NCBI GenBank assembly: GCA_018136815.1
Contig: CM030937.1
Coordinates: 2,655,820 to 2,719,819, forward strand
DNA from: Isochrysis galbana
Lineage: Eukaryota; Haptophyta; Isochrysidales; Isochrysidaceae
Direction: 5' to 3'
DNA length: 64,000 nt
Shown here piece after piece: positions 31,923 through 41,510 of the stretch (within the stretch, counting starts at the first letter, position 1; each line of letters opens with the position of its first letter). The notes beneath the pieces are model-generated. The model made no database searches, was not told where the DNA came from, and was given only the letters and a program-made list of their open reading frames with translations. The position numbers were made by a program, and so were the translations under genes.

Positions 31923-32960
31923 ATGGAGCGCGCCGGCGTGACTCCCCTCTCCTCCGGGCCCCCCGCCGAGGGCGGCCCCCACACCCTCGCGGACCAATCG
32001 CTGGCGAAGCGGCCGCGTCCACCCTCGGAAGCCGAGCAGGTGCGTGCGACCCGGGTCGCACCACACGGCCCGTGGCTCCGGCCACAGCAGCCACAGCAGC
32101 CAGGCTGGCCTCCCCCATGGGAGACAGCAGACTGCAGACCACAGGAAGACAGCATCAGGCGGGCAAGGCCAACACTCCACTGGGCATGCCTTATGGCAGA
32201 GGCCCCTCTCACCCTGGCCAGGGCCGCGCCGCCTCGGCGGCGTGGCCCATGGCCGGGTGGCCCTCATGGGCACAACACATTGACAGACAGCAACATTACG
32301 TATGGGTACACACCACTCTGGCAACACAGAGTAGGACTGACGGACACGACGCCCAGACGACGCACAAGAGCAGGACCCCCTCCACCCCTCCAGCAACCTC
32401 CCTCGGCAACGCTAACCTCCCCACCGCCCACACCCGACCCTCAGGAGCCAGACTCAGAGGATGAGGAACAACAAACAGACACAGACGCCATTTACGACTT
32501 GTCGTTCCAACAAGCGGACGACCTTGTCTTCCACGACACGACGGTCTACGCGGCCATCGTCGAACTTCTCCTCGAGCTCGAGGGCGTCGACCCCGAGCCC
32601 GACTTCTGGGCCCGCTCCTCTAGGGGCCCATGGCATATCGCCGTCAACGAGGATTGCGCCCAACAGTTCCAAGCCCGTTATGGACTCCAAACTACAATCC
32701 GCATCCACAGAGAAAGCGACCGGCCGACCGACCGACCGACCGACCGCTTTGTGTCTCTGTTCTCTACATACAGACAACAGACAACAGACAACAGACAACA
32801 GACGAGAACAGAGAAAGCGCGACCGACCGACCGACCGACCGACCGACCGACCGACCGCTTTGTGTCTCGGCCACCATCTACCACCGTTTCGGCTTCCCTT
32901 ATCACGAGCAGTGGTCGCCGAGCGCGAGAACAAGCTGGGCGGGCGCGCGCGGCCGAATGA
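31923..32960 (+). CDS. Putative retroelement ORF, hypothetical
   Basis: ATG-started frame of 345 residues. The first 30 codons recur in the truncated copy at 20733-20590 (minus), so the frame belongs to a repeated element. The middle is Pro-rich; residues about 175-260 have an acidic, folded-looking segment (DLSFQQADDLVFHDTTVYAA, EDCAQQFQARYGLQTTI). Residues from about 270 are translated (GACC)n and (AACAGAC)n microsatellite (DRPTDRPTDR), so the native 3' end is probably lost. It could be a gag-like or ORF1-like protein; no reverse transcriptase follows. Confidence 0.4.
   Translation: MERAGVTPLSSGPPAEGGPHTLADQSLAKRPRPPSEAEQVRATRVAPHGPWLRPQQPQQPGWPPPWETADCRPQEDSIRRARPTLHWACLMAEAPLTLARAAPPRRRGPWPGGPHGHNTLTDSNITYGYTPLWQHRVGLTDTTPRRRTRAGPPPPLQQPPSATLTSPPPTPDPQEPDSEDEEQQTDTDAIYDLSFQQADDLVFHDTTVYAAIVELLLELEGVDPEPDFWARSSRGPWHIAVNEDCAQQFQARYGLQTTIRIHRESDRPTDRPTDRFVSLFSTYRQQTTDNRQQTRTEKARPTDRPTDRPTDRFVSRPPSTTVSASLITSSGRRAREQAGRARAAE
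32715..32858 (+). repeat. (GACC)n - (AACAGAC)n - (GACC)n microsatellite
   Basis: Two GACC arrays, each followed by GCTTTGTGTCTC, flank four copies of ACAACAG. The mirrored arrangement suggests that one array duplicated. Confidence 0.9.
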
Positions 32961-33318
32961 GTGCGCGCCAAGCGGCTGGGCGGGCCCCCAGCTCGAGCGC
33001 GGAGCTGCCTGCGCCGCGGCCTGCCTCACCTGCGAGGCAACAAGCAACAAGGGATGGTGGTGGCGCTGAGCACCGACCGACGGGGGGGCGGGGGGGACAC
33101 GCCACTGCCACTATCTCCACATACAAGGGGACGCAGCTCAGCGATGTGACTGGCTGGGCGGGGCAGGCAGGCCAAACAGCCTGCGAGCTGCGACGACCCG
33201 GCCAGCACCGTGGCGTCCGTAGGGTACTGCACAGGTGACAGGCCACTGAAAGGCTGAAAGGGGGCGGCGCCCATTTGAAGAGCTGAAGAGCGCGTGCCCG
33301 GGTAACAGTGTCTCATGA

Positions 33319-33420
33319 TGTCTTACAAGTGTCTTACAAGTGTCTTACAAGTGTCTTACGTCTTATTTACGAATGTCGCCCGGTGCTGCCATGACTGTCT
33401 TACTACGTCTTATTTACGAA
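33319..33420 (+). repeat. 11-bp tandem repeat TGTCTTACAAG and relatives
   Basis: Three full units plus a partial at 33319-33359, then GTCTTATTTACGAA at about 33360 and again at about 33407. Located 300-400 bp upstream of the MED17-like gene. Confidence 0.9.
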
Positions 33421-33619
33421 GGTCTTGGTAACACATCCCCAGAGTCTTACTTATCTCAAAAAGTTAATGAGCACCCAACACTGGTTTTCTTACTCTGAAG
33501 GTGAACCCTTGGTGTAGCTGAGTGAAAAGGAACAAGAAAACTCTGACTGTGCGAGAGGCGGAAGAGAGGCGCGAGAGCCCGAGAGGGAGCGCACTCAGCT
33601 GCGCTGGGTCGTGCGCTGC

Positions 33620-33685
33620 TCGCACTGGCCTCTCCCTCTTGGTCTCTCGGCTTCGCACTGGCCTCTCCCTCTTGGTCTCTCGGCT
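33620..33685 (+). repeat. 33-bp exact tandem duplication in the MED17-like 5' region
   Basis: TCGCACTGGCCTCTCCCTCT plus TGGTCTCTCGGCT occurs twice without interruption, 30 bp before the start codon. It is pyrimidine-rich, like the tracts upstream of other genes. Confidence 0.9.
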
Positions 33686-33714
33686 GGTGAGCGGTAGGCT
33701 CGCGCGCGTGCGCA

Positions 33715-36501
33715 ATGTCGTCCACGGCCGCCAATCTGATATTGCGCCTCGAGCCCGCCCCCCTGCGCGCCGTGCGATCGATTACAGCAGACGGCACGGT
33801 CGAGTATGAGACGGCTGCCGCTGCCGCTGACCAGCCACTCAAGGCTTTTGAGGAGCGGCAGCGTTGCATCGTCAAGAAGCTTCCTGCATACACACTGCTC
33901 TCTCCGCTAGATCTTCTGAATGAGGAGGAGGAGGAGCGCGGCGCAGAGGAAGACAGCACTACTGATGTAGCTGCCACAGACATGGAGGTTGAAGACGGCA
34001 CGCCCGAGGGCACAAATGCCCCAGGCTCGGCGGTGTCCGCTGCCCCACCGGCATATGCAGCAAAGCACGCCGAAGCGAGCGCCCGACTAGCTGCTGCACG
34101 AGCAGAGGCCGCATGCTTGGTGGAAATGCTGTCCATGTTGCGGCAGCGGCAATACTTGGTTCCATTCCAGCTCATGGGCCTGCCTGTGCCTCCACTGCAG
34201 CTCGAGGACGATCCGGCGCTCCAGCTACGCCGCACACAAGAGCAAATTGGTGTTGCAGTCTCGAATCTTCAACGCGGCGTCGTAGGTCTGCGCTCACGAC
34301 TCAAATCCGAGCGGAACTTCTTCTCACAGGTCGCGGCTTTGCGCTCGCACTGGCGCATCTTGGACATCAACTCCAGACCTTCGGGCGCATGGGAGAGAGC
34401 GTACGAGGTGACGATTTCGCTCGGTGACCTCAGCAATCTTGGACCATCCAGAGCAGGTGGGGCTACTAGCACCGCGCATTCCGCCTCCGCCTCGTCTCGG
34501 GCGAGCTCCATTGGAAACGATGACGACGAGGAAGATGAGACAATCATGCAGTCCTTGCACTCCGGCGCTGCAGTGGCTCGGCTTCGATGCGATGCGAATG
34601 GGCATCTTTTGCCATTGCACGACGCGTCCGAGGCAGTGATTGCTCGCACCGGCATCCCATGTGTACGTGTGCCCATGCCGCATCATCTGCAACTGATCGC
34701 TCTGGAGTCAGGCAGTGACACCGGACATGATGATGGTGATCCAGCATCCAAGGTGTCCGACCAGACAGGCATGGCTTTGCCCTCTCGCGATCGTGTAGGC
34801 GCATTGGACAAGAAAACTGGCCCATTAGGGACTGTACATTCTTCTCTGCTAGCTGCTCTTGCTATGCGCCGATCTCGGGCACTGTTGCGACACTTTAATC
34901 GGGTGGCTGGCGGACGCATTGGTGGGACAAGTGATGCCAGTGCCGGGATTCACTCCACAAGCATCAAAGGTAGTGAAAGCGGCAGTGCACACATGTTGAG
35001 TCTCGATGCACTTGGCTCCAGTAACCTGGCGGCAGGAAGGGGCAGCAGCATGAGAGAGGACCAGGGTAATTACAGCAGTAGTTTCACTGGTAGTGCCCTT
35101 GCGACATCAGCTGGTGGAACGAACAGCGTGGCCCTCCTTGGTGCCGAATCCCGACGTCTGCTGCTCGGGTGCGCGGCAACACCGGACCATGTGCTAGAGG
35201 TTCGCTTGCAACACGTGCCGCCACTGACATTGTTGCACGCTGATTCTGGACCAGCAGCTGCGGCATCGCCGGGTAGGGCATCGACCAAGACGCGTCCTCC
35301 ACCTCCAAACACATCACATGCGTCCGATAACGCTTCAACGGGTGTGCAACCAACAGATACGGTTGAGTGCTATCATTCACCAAGTGCAACTTCCGGAAGG
35401 TCTGTTCCCGCTGAGTTGTTGCATGCAACTCCATGCCTCAGCGCCATTGACGCCGCTCTTCTCGGCCGGGTGGTTCGATCGTCTCCGCATACCCCGGCGA
35501 ATACGGGGATGTCGCACTTTATGACCGCCCTTGAAACGAGCGCCGAGTCCTTTGGTTCCGTCGCCGACCCTCGTCTGTTCGAATTCATTCCGAAGGAAGC
35601 AACACCCTTCCAGCTGGAAACATCAAAATCTCATCATCTTGAATGGCTCGTCGGCGCCGCTTCGTTCAACGCAGTCCAGCACAGGCTTCGCGAGTCTCTG
35701 CATACTGTCACCCGTGTCTGGATGGAGCCAATCCTCCGCTGTAGTTGGGAATTCCTGCCGCCCGGGCGAGCGAGCCCCACACCGCCTTCCGTCACCTCAG
35801 CAGTGGCCGGGCCTGCCGCGCTCGTGACGCTCACTGTGCACCTCAGCGATTTGTGGAAGAAGGGGACGCTCGGCACTAAACTTGCACCCGAGGACACCGG
35901 CTCCCAGTGTGCGATGCAATTGGGAGTTGCGGTTGGAGCATGTCTTTGCATTTCGAGTGGACCTGGAGGTTGCTGTATAGAGCTAGAAGCGATGGGCGGC
36001 ATAAGCTCACGTGCACACGCCTCCGATTTTGGCGATATCGATGTGCCATCCGACGGGTTGCCAGGTGCTCATATTGAGCTTGCCTCCACCACGGATTTAC
36101 TACGCGGGCTCACTGGCGAAGTTGCAACGGCGGCTGTCCCAGGCGTGATCCATTCCCTCCTTGGGCGGGTACTCTTGAGCGCGCTACGATCCCGCCTCCT
36201 TGCGTTTCGTCTCGACGTCCAGCTCAATCTCGAGACCAATGAGATGACTGTGCGTCCGGCTACCTCGTCGCACCGTTCACCGGGACTCCTACCCTCGCCT
36301 TCTTTTGCAACTTCGTCTTGGGTGCACATCGCCGTGGTTCCATTGCCAATGACTGCGGGAATTGGGTCTGCACCACCATTGCAAGTGCGTCGAAGCAGTG
36401 ACGGTGGTAAGCCAATTTGGGGGCGCTCCTTGCAGCAGCTGGAGGGTGTCGGGCAACTTAATCAGCTAATGCTACTCATCAAGAGAGAACTCCGTGTGTG
36501 A
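33715..36501 (+). CDS. MED17: Mediator complex subunit 17-like protein
   Basis: Intronless frame of 928 residues from ATG 33715. Residues about 108-150 are helical (SARLAAARAEAACLVEMLSM). The best family evidence is at about 180-220: LQRGVVGLRSRLKSERNFFS followed by QVAALRSHWRI, matching the MED17 hallmark of a helix with FF..L..LR..WR and then a beta segment. Residues about 460-640 are long, low-complexity insertions. The C-terminus is ordered again, with WVHIAVVPLP and a final helix (LNQLMLLIKRELRV). MED17 is a head subunit linking activators to RNA polymerase II in the nucleus. It is longer than most homologues. The call rests on one diagnostic region, so a search is needed. Confidence 0.6.
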   Translation: MSSTAANLILRLEPAPLRAVRSITADGTVEYETAAAAADQPLKAFEERQRCIVKKLPAYTLLSPLDLLNEEEEERGAEEDSTTDVAATDMEVEDGTPEGTNAPGSAVSAAPPAYAAKHAEASARLAAARAEAACLVEMLSMLRQRQYLVPFQLMGLPVPPLQLEDDPALQLRRTQEQIGVAVSNLQRGVVGLRSRLKSERNFFSQVAALRSHWRILDINSRPSGAWERAYEVTISLGDLSNLGPSRAGGATSTAHSASASSRASSIGNDDDEEDETIMQSLHSGAAVARLRCDANGHLLPLHDASEAVIARTGIPCVRVPMPHHLQLIALESGSDTGHDDGDPASKVSDQTGMALPSRDRVGALDKKTGPLGTVHSSLLAALAMRRSRALLRHFNRVAGGRIGGTSDASAGIHSTSIKGSESGSAHMLSLDALGSSNLAAGRGSSMREDQGNYSSSFTGSALATSAGGTNSVALLGAESRRLLLGCAATPDHVLEVRLQHVPPLTLLHADSGPAAAASPGRASTKTRPPPPNTSHASDNASTGVQPTDTVECYHSPSATSGRSVPAELLHATPCLSAIDAALLGRVVRSSPHTPANTGMSHFMTALETSAESFGSVADPRLFEFIPKEATPFQLETSKSHHLEWLVGAASFNAVQHRLRESLHTVTRVWMEPILRCSWEFLPPGRASPTPPSVTSAVAGPAALVTLTVHLSDLWKKGTLGTKLAPEDTGSQCAMQLGVAVGACLCISSGPGGCCIELEAMGGISSRAHASDFGDIDVPSDGLPGAHIELASTTDLLRGLTGEVATAAVPGVIHSLLGRVLLSALRSRLLAFRLDVQLNLETNEMTVRPATSSHRSPGLLPSPSFATSSWVHIAVVPLPMTAGIGSAPPLQVRRSSDGGKPIWGRSLQQLEGVGQLNQLMLLIKRELRV

Positions 36502-37013
36502 AACAAAACTAGTTGTGTGTGTTGCACTTGACTCGTGCCACTTTGTCGCTTGTGAGTCCGCCATCCACTCTACTGTAGCTTCATCGCTACCTGGGGCCAA
36601 GAGCCAAAGCTGTGTTCCCAAGGCGGGTGAGCAATCTCGAGCTATTGGCCGCGCGCCCTCGGTAGGAGCCTATCAGATGTGAAGACGAGTCGCCATTTTC
36701 AGATCTCCACGAATAACGCTCCAACCTCGCCGCAGGACCCCGGCTATGGCTCGTCTTCCCGCCTTTTCCGCCCCCGGCGAGCCACCTTCCTAAGGGGATT
36801 TCATTCTTCGTCGCTCTTGCCTCTCGGGATGACCCATTGATAAAGATTCCCTTGCGTTCAAAATTTTGTCCTTACGCCTCTCTCGTTCTTGTTCTTTGAT
36901 GTGTATGGAATGCTGCCACTCTTGCTCCCTTTCCCGAATGGTGTCTCCTCCTCTTGCCCTTAGCCCCTCGCTATTTGCTTCTTCACTCCTACACGCCCTC
37001 TTGTCACCTTGCG
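36502..37013. other. Intergenic region
   Basis: Nothing recognised apart from the probable 3'UTR of the preceding gene. Confidence 0.45.
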
Positions 37014-37105
37014 GCAACTAAGTTTATACTTGGTTCACCTATGAGGGGGCACGAGCCCCCCCCTCTCTCCACTCCTCCTCCGCTTTGGGGGAGGAACCAG
37101 CCCCA
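37014..37105 (+). repeat. Family A terminus
   Basis: CAACTAAGTTTATACTTGG, TTCACCTATGAGGGGGCACG and a CTCTCTCCACTCCTCC block, very close to 24078-24170. Confidence 0.7.
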
Positions 37106-37141
37106 TCCTCCGGTCATGCCTTAGTTTGCCGTCACTCCGCC

Positions 37142-37378
37142 ACGGGCCCTACTCGTTACATCGTCGATTCCGCTCTCGCCGTCAACAAGACTCTCGCGGA
37201 CACGGGAGCCGGCCCCTCGGTTGTAACCACTGAGCTGCTGGCTGCATTGCCCCGCGACGCTTGCGTCTTGATCGAACACGCTTCAGACCGACCTGCCGTC
37301 GTCGGACCGGACGGTAACCCCCTCCGCACTCGCGGCTACGCTACGTTGGTCTTCTCCCTCTCCGGTCCCCTCGTTTCG
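37142..37378 (+). pseudogene. Retroelement aspartic protease fragment
   Basis: About 75 codons with the retropepsin-like active site ADTGAGPSVVTTELLAALP and a later GPDGNPLRTRGYATLVF. Neither Gag nor reverse transcriptase flanks it and the frame runs into a tandem repeat, so it is a remnant. DTGAGPS is typical of Ty3/gypsy- or Bel-like proteases; it is not part of the copia element. Confidence 0.55.
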
Positions 37379-37416
37379 TTGGTTCTACGCTCGTTTTCGT
37401 TATCTCTGCCGTTCCT

Positions 37417-37493
37417 CCGCGGTCGCCGAATTTCCCCCCCCGCGGTCGCCGAATTTCTCCCCCGCGGTCGCCGAATTTTTTCCCCGCGGTCGG
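37417..37493 (+). repeat. 22-24 bp tandem repeat CCGCGGTCGCCGAATTT
   Basis: Three full copies and a fourth partial, differing in the number of C or T residues between units. Confidence 0.9.
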
Positions 37494-37690
37494 CTTGCAA
37501 GCACGTATCGTGCGGGGCACTACGGCAGGGTCAATATGACACCTGATCTGGAACGGCCCGCCCGTGAAGTGGAAGCCGCAGAACAGGCATTGCTTGCGCT
37601 TTGTGTTGCGCGCTCGCCCAGACACCTCATCGACTGTCGACCACTCGAGAAGCGTCCCCTTGAGTTTTGCGATGGGTTGGCAGCCCCATG
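37480..37690 (-). pseudogene. BED-type zinc-finger fragment (transposon-derived)
   Basis: A minus-strand frame contains KRKQCLFCGFHFTGGPFQIR followed by CHIDPAV, a C-x2-C...H pattern with a GG turn like BED fingers at the N-terminus of hAT transposases. No transposase core follows. It is likely a relic. Confidence 0.45.
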
Positions 37691-37960
37691 ACGTGAGGCT
37701 GTCACCCAAGGCCAAGGCAGTGTTGCTATGCTCATCACCGCCCGTTCCCTCCACGCCAGAAGTGGTCGCTGGAGCGATGGCGAGCATGTGCAGGGAGGGA
37801 GGAAAGGAGGGGGGAAGGGGGAGCGCGGCCCTCCGACGCCCGGCGTCGCCAACGGACTTTTGTCTCATTGTCTCCCGCGCGAGGCCGTCTATTTTTATTT
37901 TCTTTTGGTAGAACACCGAACACCCTCTTAAATAGTGGAACATCCTCTTTAATAATAGTC

Positions 37961-40204
37961 CTAAGAGGGTGCAACCTCAGGTTTGGTTGTTTTTTCCGCA
38001 AGTGCCCCCCATGTGGACAACGCCTTGAGTCCGCGGCCCTGATCGGCCAGCGCCTTGCGCAGCTTCCAGTTCTCATCGGCGCGACAGCATGGCAGAGAGC
38101 ACGCCGGCCTCTGCGCGGGACGCTTGCAGCTCAGCGGGACGCCGAGTTTCTTGGACAGCTCAGGCCACTGCAACCAACCGAGTGTTCGTCGTGTTGGCAT
38201 CACCTCTTCGCTCCAAAAGTTTTTTGGAGGCCGACGTGCTTCCAAGGAAGACAAGACCCTGTGCGGTGACTTGGTCGTCGTACCCGTAAAACGATGTGAC
38301 GCGCGCCTCGCCCAGGCGAACCGTCTGCGGCAGATCGAGCTGAATCCACTCGCCGCCATACGACGTACTGCCGCCGGCCAGCGTCGTTATCGCACCCGTC
38401 GGCAAGCCGCGGGTGTCGTATTTCCCCAGTGCGCTCATCCAACGCCCAAAATCATCGTCGTCGAACGCCTTCCAAGGGCGCATTTGATCGTCAAATGACT
38501 GGAAGGACGACACGGACACCGTGTACAGCCCGTCCGCCAGCTGCGTCTGGTAGTCGGTGAGCGCTGCGGTGGGGCACTCGGACAGCGCCAGCGGCGCGGG
38601 GGGCGGTCTGCGTGGCGGCTGCGGCAACGCGGGGGGTGGAGACGGTGGGCGGAAGTTGTCGCGCACGCAGACACACATCAAAGCATCTGCTGCACATCCC
38701 AGCGGGTCGCCGGGGAAGGGGGCCGTCTGATGCCGCACGCGGTAGTGGCCCAACTCGTAAAAGATGGCGCAGCCGCTCCACGTTGCCTCGCCCACCTGCA
38801 CGTACCTTTCAAACGCCAGGCCGACCGCAGCGGCGTAGTCGCGGCAGTGCCTGTACGCAGGCTCCGATGTGCTCAAAGGGCACGCGCTCGCCTCGAGCAC
38901 CGTCGTCTCGGAGGCGGCATCGCCCAGAGCTTGCTGGGCCGCAGTCGCGTTGCGCGAGACAAACTCGTAGGCGGCAGCGTTGCCCGGTGTGGTCACCGCG
39001 AATGGGGGGATCGCGGGCGGCGGGGAAGGCGGCGCGGGGGGAGCGGGCGGCGAGGGGGGCGGAGGCGGCGCGGGCGGGACGGCGAGCAAGCGCAACCCGC
39101 CCATCTCGCACGCACCGCCACTACCGGCGCCGACCGCGGTGACGACCACGCGCACCGTCCGCACCTGGCCGAGCGCGTCGATCGGCAGCTGCCGGCGCTC
39201 GCCCGGGGTGAGGCTGAGGTTGGTCGCGCTCAGCAGCACACTCCACGCGGAACCGTCGTCAGAGGAGCCGAGCGCAACAAGCGCACGTGGCAGTTGACCA
39301 GGCACGCCTCCGCTGCCGGCCTGCAGCTCGAGCGCGTTGAGGGAGGCGGGGTGCGGAAGTTGAAGCTGGACCCACTGGCCGCGGACCGCCTGTCCGCCGG
39401 CGAGCGTCTCGAGGAGGGCGCGCACCTGAAGCTCGCTGAGATTGACGTACGCGATGTCGTTGTACGGCTGGCCGTAGCGCACGCTGAGGTACCGAGTCAC
39501 CGTACCGGCGAGCGAGAAGGTGCGCTGCACATCGGCGAGCGGCGGCGGCTCAGGCTCGTCACTCTGCAGCACGAGCGTCCACGGCCCGCCGGGGGAGTCC
39601 GACGAGTAGAACGATACCAGGCGAGGAAAGCGGTTCGGAGTGTAGGAGAAGAGCGTGGCCGACGTCAGCGCGTATACCTCGCCAAAGTCGAGATCAACGC
39701 GCGCAGTCTCGTAGCTCCGTGTCTGGTAGATGGCGTTGCCCTGGTAGCCGACGTCGTGAGGGTTTGAGGAGGTGCGATCGAAGAGTCCATCAACCTCCCT
39801 GAAAGGATCGTTGGACGGGGTCGAGTACAGCACGTTGTGCGCGCTGAGCGCAAGCAACCCGTCGGACGCGGCCTCGCCGGTCACCTCATCGTAGTAGCCG
39901 GTGCCAGAGACCCAACCGACGCTCAGGTTGGCCGCGAACGCACGCCACGCCTCGCGCCCGTCGGCGGAGCTCGACGCGCTCGTCGGCAGGGTCACATTGG
40001 AGCCATCGACCTCCACTTCCGTAAGCATCGTGGACGTTCCCCCGCTGTTTGTGATCACGAGCCGAAGAGTGTCGCACGCGCGATTCACGTACATGGTGGT
40101 GAACGCGGCGCTCAGCGCGAAGTTAGGGGTCGGTAGAAATTATATACCTAAAAAGCCGGGAGGGGCGTGACAAAAAAAAGGAACCTCGAGTTGCACCCTC
40201 TTAG
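37961..40204. mobile_element. 2.24-kb unit with terminal inverted repeats carrying a discoidin gene
   Basis: The left end CTAAGAGGGTGCAACCTCAG...GGTT then a T run mirrors the right end, whose reverse complement is CTAAGAGGGTGCAACTCGAG then GTTCC and a T run. Matching length is about 25 bp with few differences. No target duplication is obvious. A second, inward copy of CACCCTCTTA at 37921 can form a hairpin with the left end. The single gene inside has no transposase features, so mobility would need a helper. Confidence 0.5.
38160..40094 (-). CDS. Discoidin (F5/8C)-domain protein with Pro-rich linkers
   Basis: 644 residues from ATG 40094. Residues about 90-228 form one discoidin-like domain (ARVDLDFGEVYALTSATLFS, TVTRYLSVRYGQPYNDIAYV). 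Another spans 230-342 (GQWVQLQLPHPASLNALELQ, TVRVVVTAVG). A Pro-rich linker (PPPPPSPPAPPAPPSPPP) follows, then a Cys-containing module around 370-500 (TWSGCAIFYELGHYRVRH) and a second Pro-rich linker. A third discoidin domain (GGEWIQLDLPQTVRLGEARV) is cut short at the C-terminus. These domains bind glycans or membranes outside the cell. No signal peptide is visible, so a 5' exon may be missing. The gene fills almost the whole inverted-repeat-bounded unit. Confidence 0.7.
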   Translation of the reverse strand: MYVNRACDTLRLVITNSGGTSTMLTEVEVDGSNVTLPTSASSSADGREAWRAFAANLSVGWVSGTGYYDEVTGEAASDGLLALSAHNVLYSTPSNDPFREVDGLFDRTSSNPHDVGYQGNAIYQTRSYETARVDLDFGEVYALTSATLFSYTPNRFPRLVSFYSSDSPGGPWTLVLQSDEPEPPPLADVQRTFSLAGTVTRYLSVRYGQPYNDIAYVNLSELQVRALLETLAGGQAVRGQWVQLQLPHPASLNALELQAGSGGVPGQLPRALVALGSSDDGSAWSVLLSATNLSLTPGERRQLPIDALGQVRTVRVVVTAVGAGSGGACEMGGLRLLAVPPAPPPPPSPPAPPAPPSPPPAIPPFAVTTPGNAAAYEFVSRNATAAQQALGDAASETTVLEASACPLSTSEPAYRHCRDYAAAVGLAFERYVQVGEATWSGCAIFYELGHYRVRHQTAPFPGDPLGCAADALMCVCVRDNFRPPSPPPALPQPPRRPPPAPLALSECPTAALTDYQTQLADGLYTVSVSSFQSFDDQMRPWKAFDDDDFGRWMSALGKYDTRGLPTGAITTLAGGSTSYGGEWIQLDLPQTVRLGEARVTSFYGYDDQVTAQGLVFLGSTSASKKLLERRGDANTTNTRLVAVA

Positions 40205-40445
40205 CACTGACACCTGATATCAGTGTTCCGGCATTGTGGAGCTGCTACTGATAGTGAAAGCTGATATCAGTACTGCTGAACCATCCTTGCACGGGGAGAG
40301 AAGCCTGATGGCGGGGGGGGTAGGGGCGGGGGGTGGTGGCAGAGGGGACCGCCAGAGAGCCAGCGGAAAGGCTCCGCTAGCGGCCAATGTGAAAATCAAA
40401 GGGTGCATTGGACCAAAGTACGAGGACTTCGTGCTACGTTGCAAA
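40205..40445. other. Short intergenic stretch
   Basis: Contains two CTGATATCAG palindromes near 40216 and 40263. No gene. Confidence 0.4.
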
Positions 40446-40571
40446 AACCTAGCTGTGAAAAACAGCGGGTGAGGGCTAGAAAAACATTAAAAACAGCTGT
40501 TTTTGGGAATCGAAAAAAAACAGTAAAAAACAGTGCGAAAAACAGTGGGGCCACATATACCGCAAGGGGGC
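40446..40571 (+). repeat. AAAAACAGCTGTTTTT repeat family, left part
   Basis: From CCTAGCTGTGAAAAACAGCG to ATACCGCAAGGGGGC. It includes the perfect palindrome AAAAACAGCTGTTTTT and AACAGTG iterations. It continues at 41511 after an interruption, as shown by the uninterrupted copy at 49248-49528. Confidence 0.8.
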
Positions 40572-41510
40572 AAACCTACTTTTAAAAGTGGGGGTCAATG
40601 GGGGCCTCGCGCCCCCCTCTCTCCATCGCGGACACCCCCCGGGGTGGGCCTGTACACTCAACCCCAGCCCCTGCCCTTTGGCAGGGGCAGGGCACTCATC
40701 ATTCCTGCCCAGACCCTTCGTGGGCGCGGGCCGCGAGCTGCACTCCCACGCCCGCGCTGGGCCTGCCCTCGAGCTGACTCCCCCCCTGTCCCTGGTCGCC
40801 AGGCATACAGGGGTCTTCTGGCGGCTCCCATGGCCAGCGAGGCGAGCGTGGGAGAGGCAGGGGGGGCCAGGGGCTGAGCCCCAGCCTCCACTGCCCCCTG
40901 AGCTGCCCTTGCTGGCCCCCTGGGAGCCCCCAAAGGACCCCTGAGAGCAGGCCAGGGCGCGCCGCATGGCGACGCGCCGCAGGGACAACGATGGGTGAGA
41001 GTGGAGAGAGGGAGAGGGGGGGTTTTGCACCCCCCCCGATGGAGTGCAGTGAGAAACGGGCCCCGTTTGCGTTAGCAAACGGGTGAGGGGCGGCTGGCGA
41101 CAGGAGGAAGACGAGAAGGGAGTGGCTCAATGGCGAGGAGAGTATCCCTGGTGGCGCAGGCTACTCGAGTCGCAGTCACTTATTTCTCGAGGACCGCTCA
41201 CGGCGCGAGCTGGTAAGGGCCGTTCTTCTTGGTTTTAGAGAGTTCCTCCCCCCCCCCCCGGTGCTTTTTCCCGGAGAGTCGGCCGGCGTCGACCGGTCCG
41301 CCTCAATGGGTTTTCCCTCATTTTAACTTGTGGGGGGTTAGAATGGGAGCCGGGGGTCTGCGAGGGGGGAGATGCGGAGGGGTGCATACGTGTATGTGTC
41401 TGTGGCAGCAACATGCGCCGAGGCGTACGGGCAGGTGCGCTGAGGGTTGTCGTGTTGGTACCGGGCTAGTGAGAGTAGTGGTACTAATGCTCAGTTAGAT
41501 TATTATTATT
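40572..41510 (+). mobile_element. Family A retroposon with 15-bp target duplication
   Basis: The 15-mer ATACCGCAAGGGGGC flanks this 939-bp segment at 40557-40571 and 41511-41525, and the interrupted host repeat is intact elsewhere (49.3-49.5 kb). The insertion therefore begins AAACCTACTTTTAAAAGTGG and ends with the tail GATTATTATTATT. Its first 490 bp match 53258-53870 in reverse complement. A long target duplication and a simple-sequence tail fit target-primed retroposition (LINE/SINE-like). No protein is encoded, so it is non-autonomous or 5'-truncated. Confidence 0.75.
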
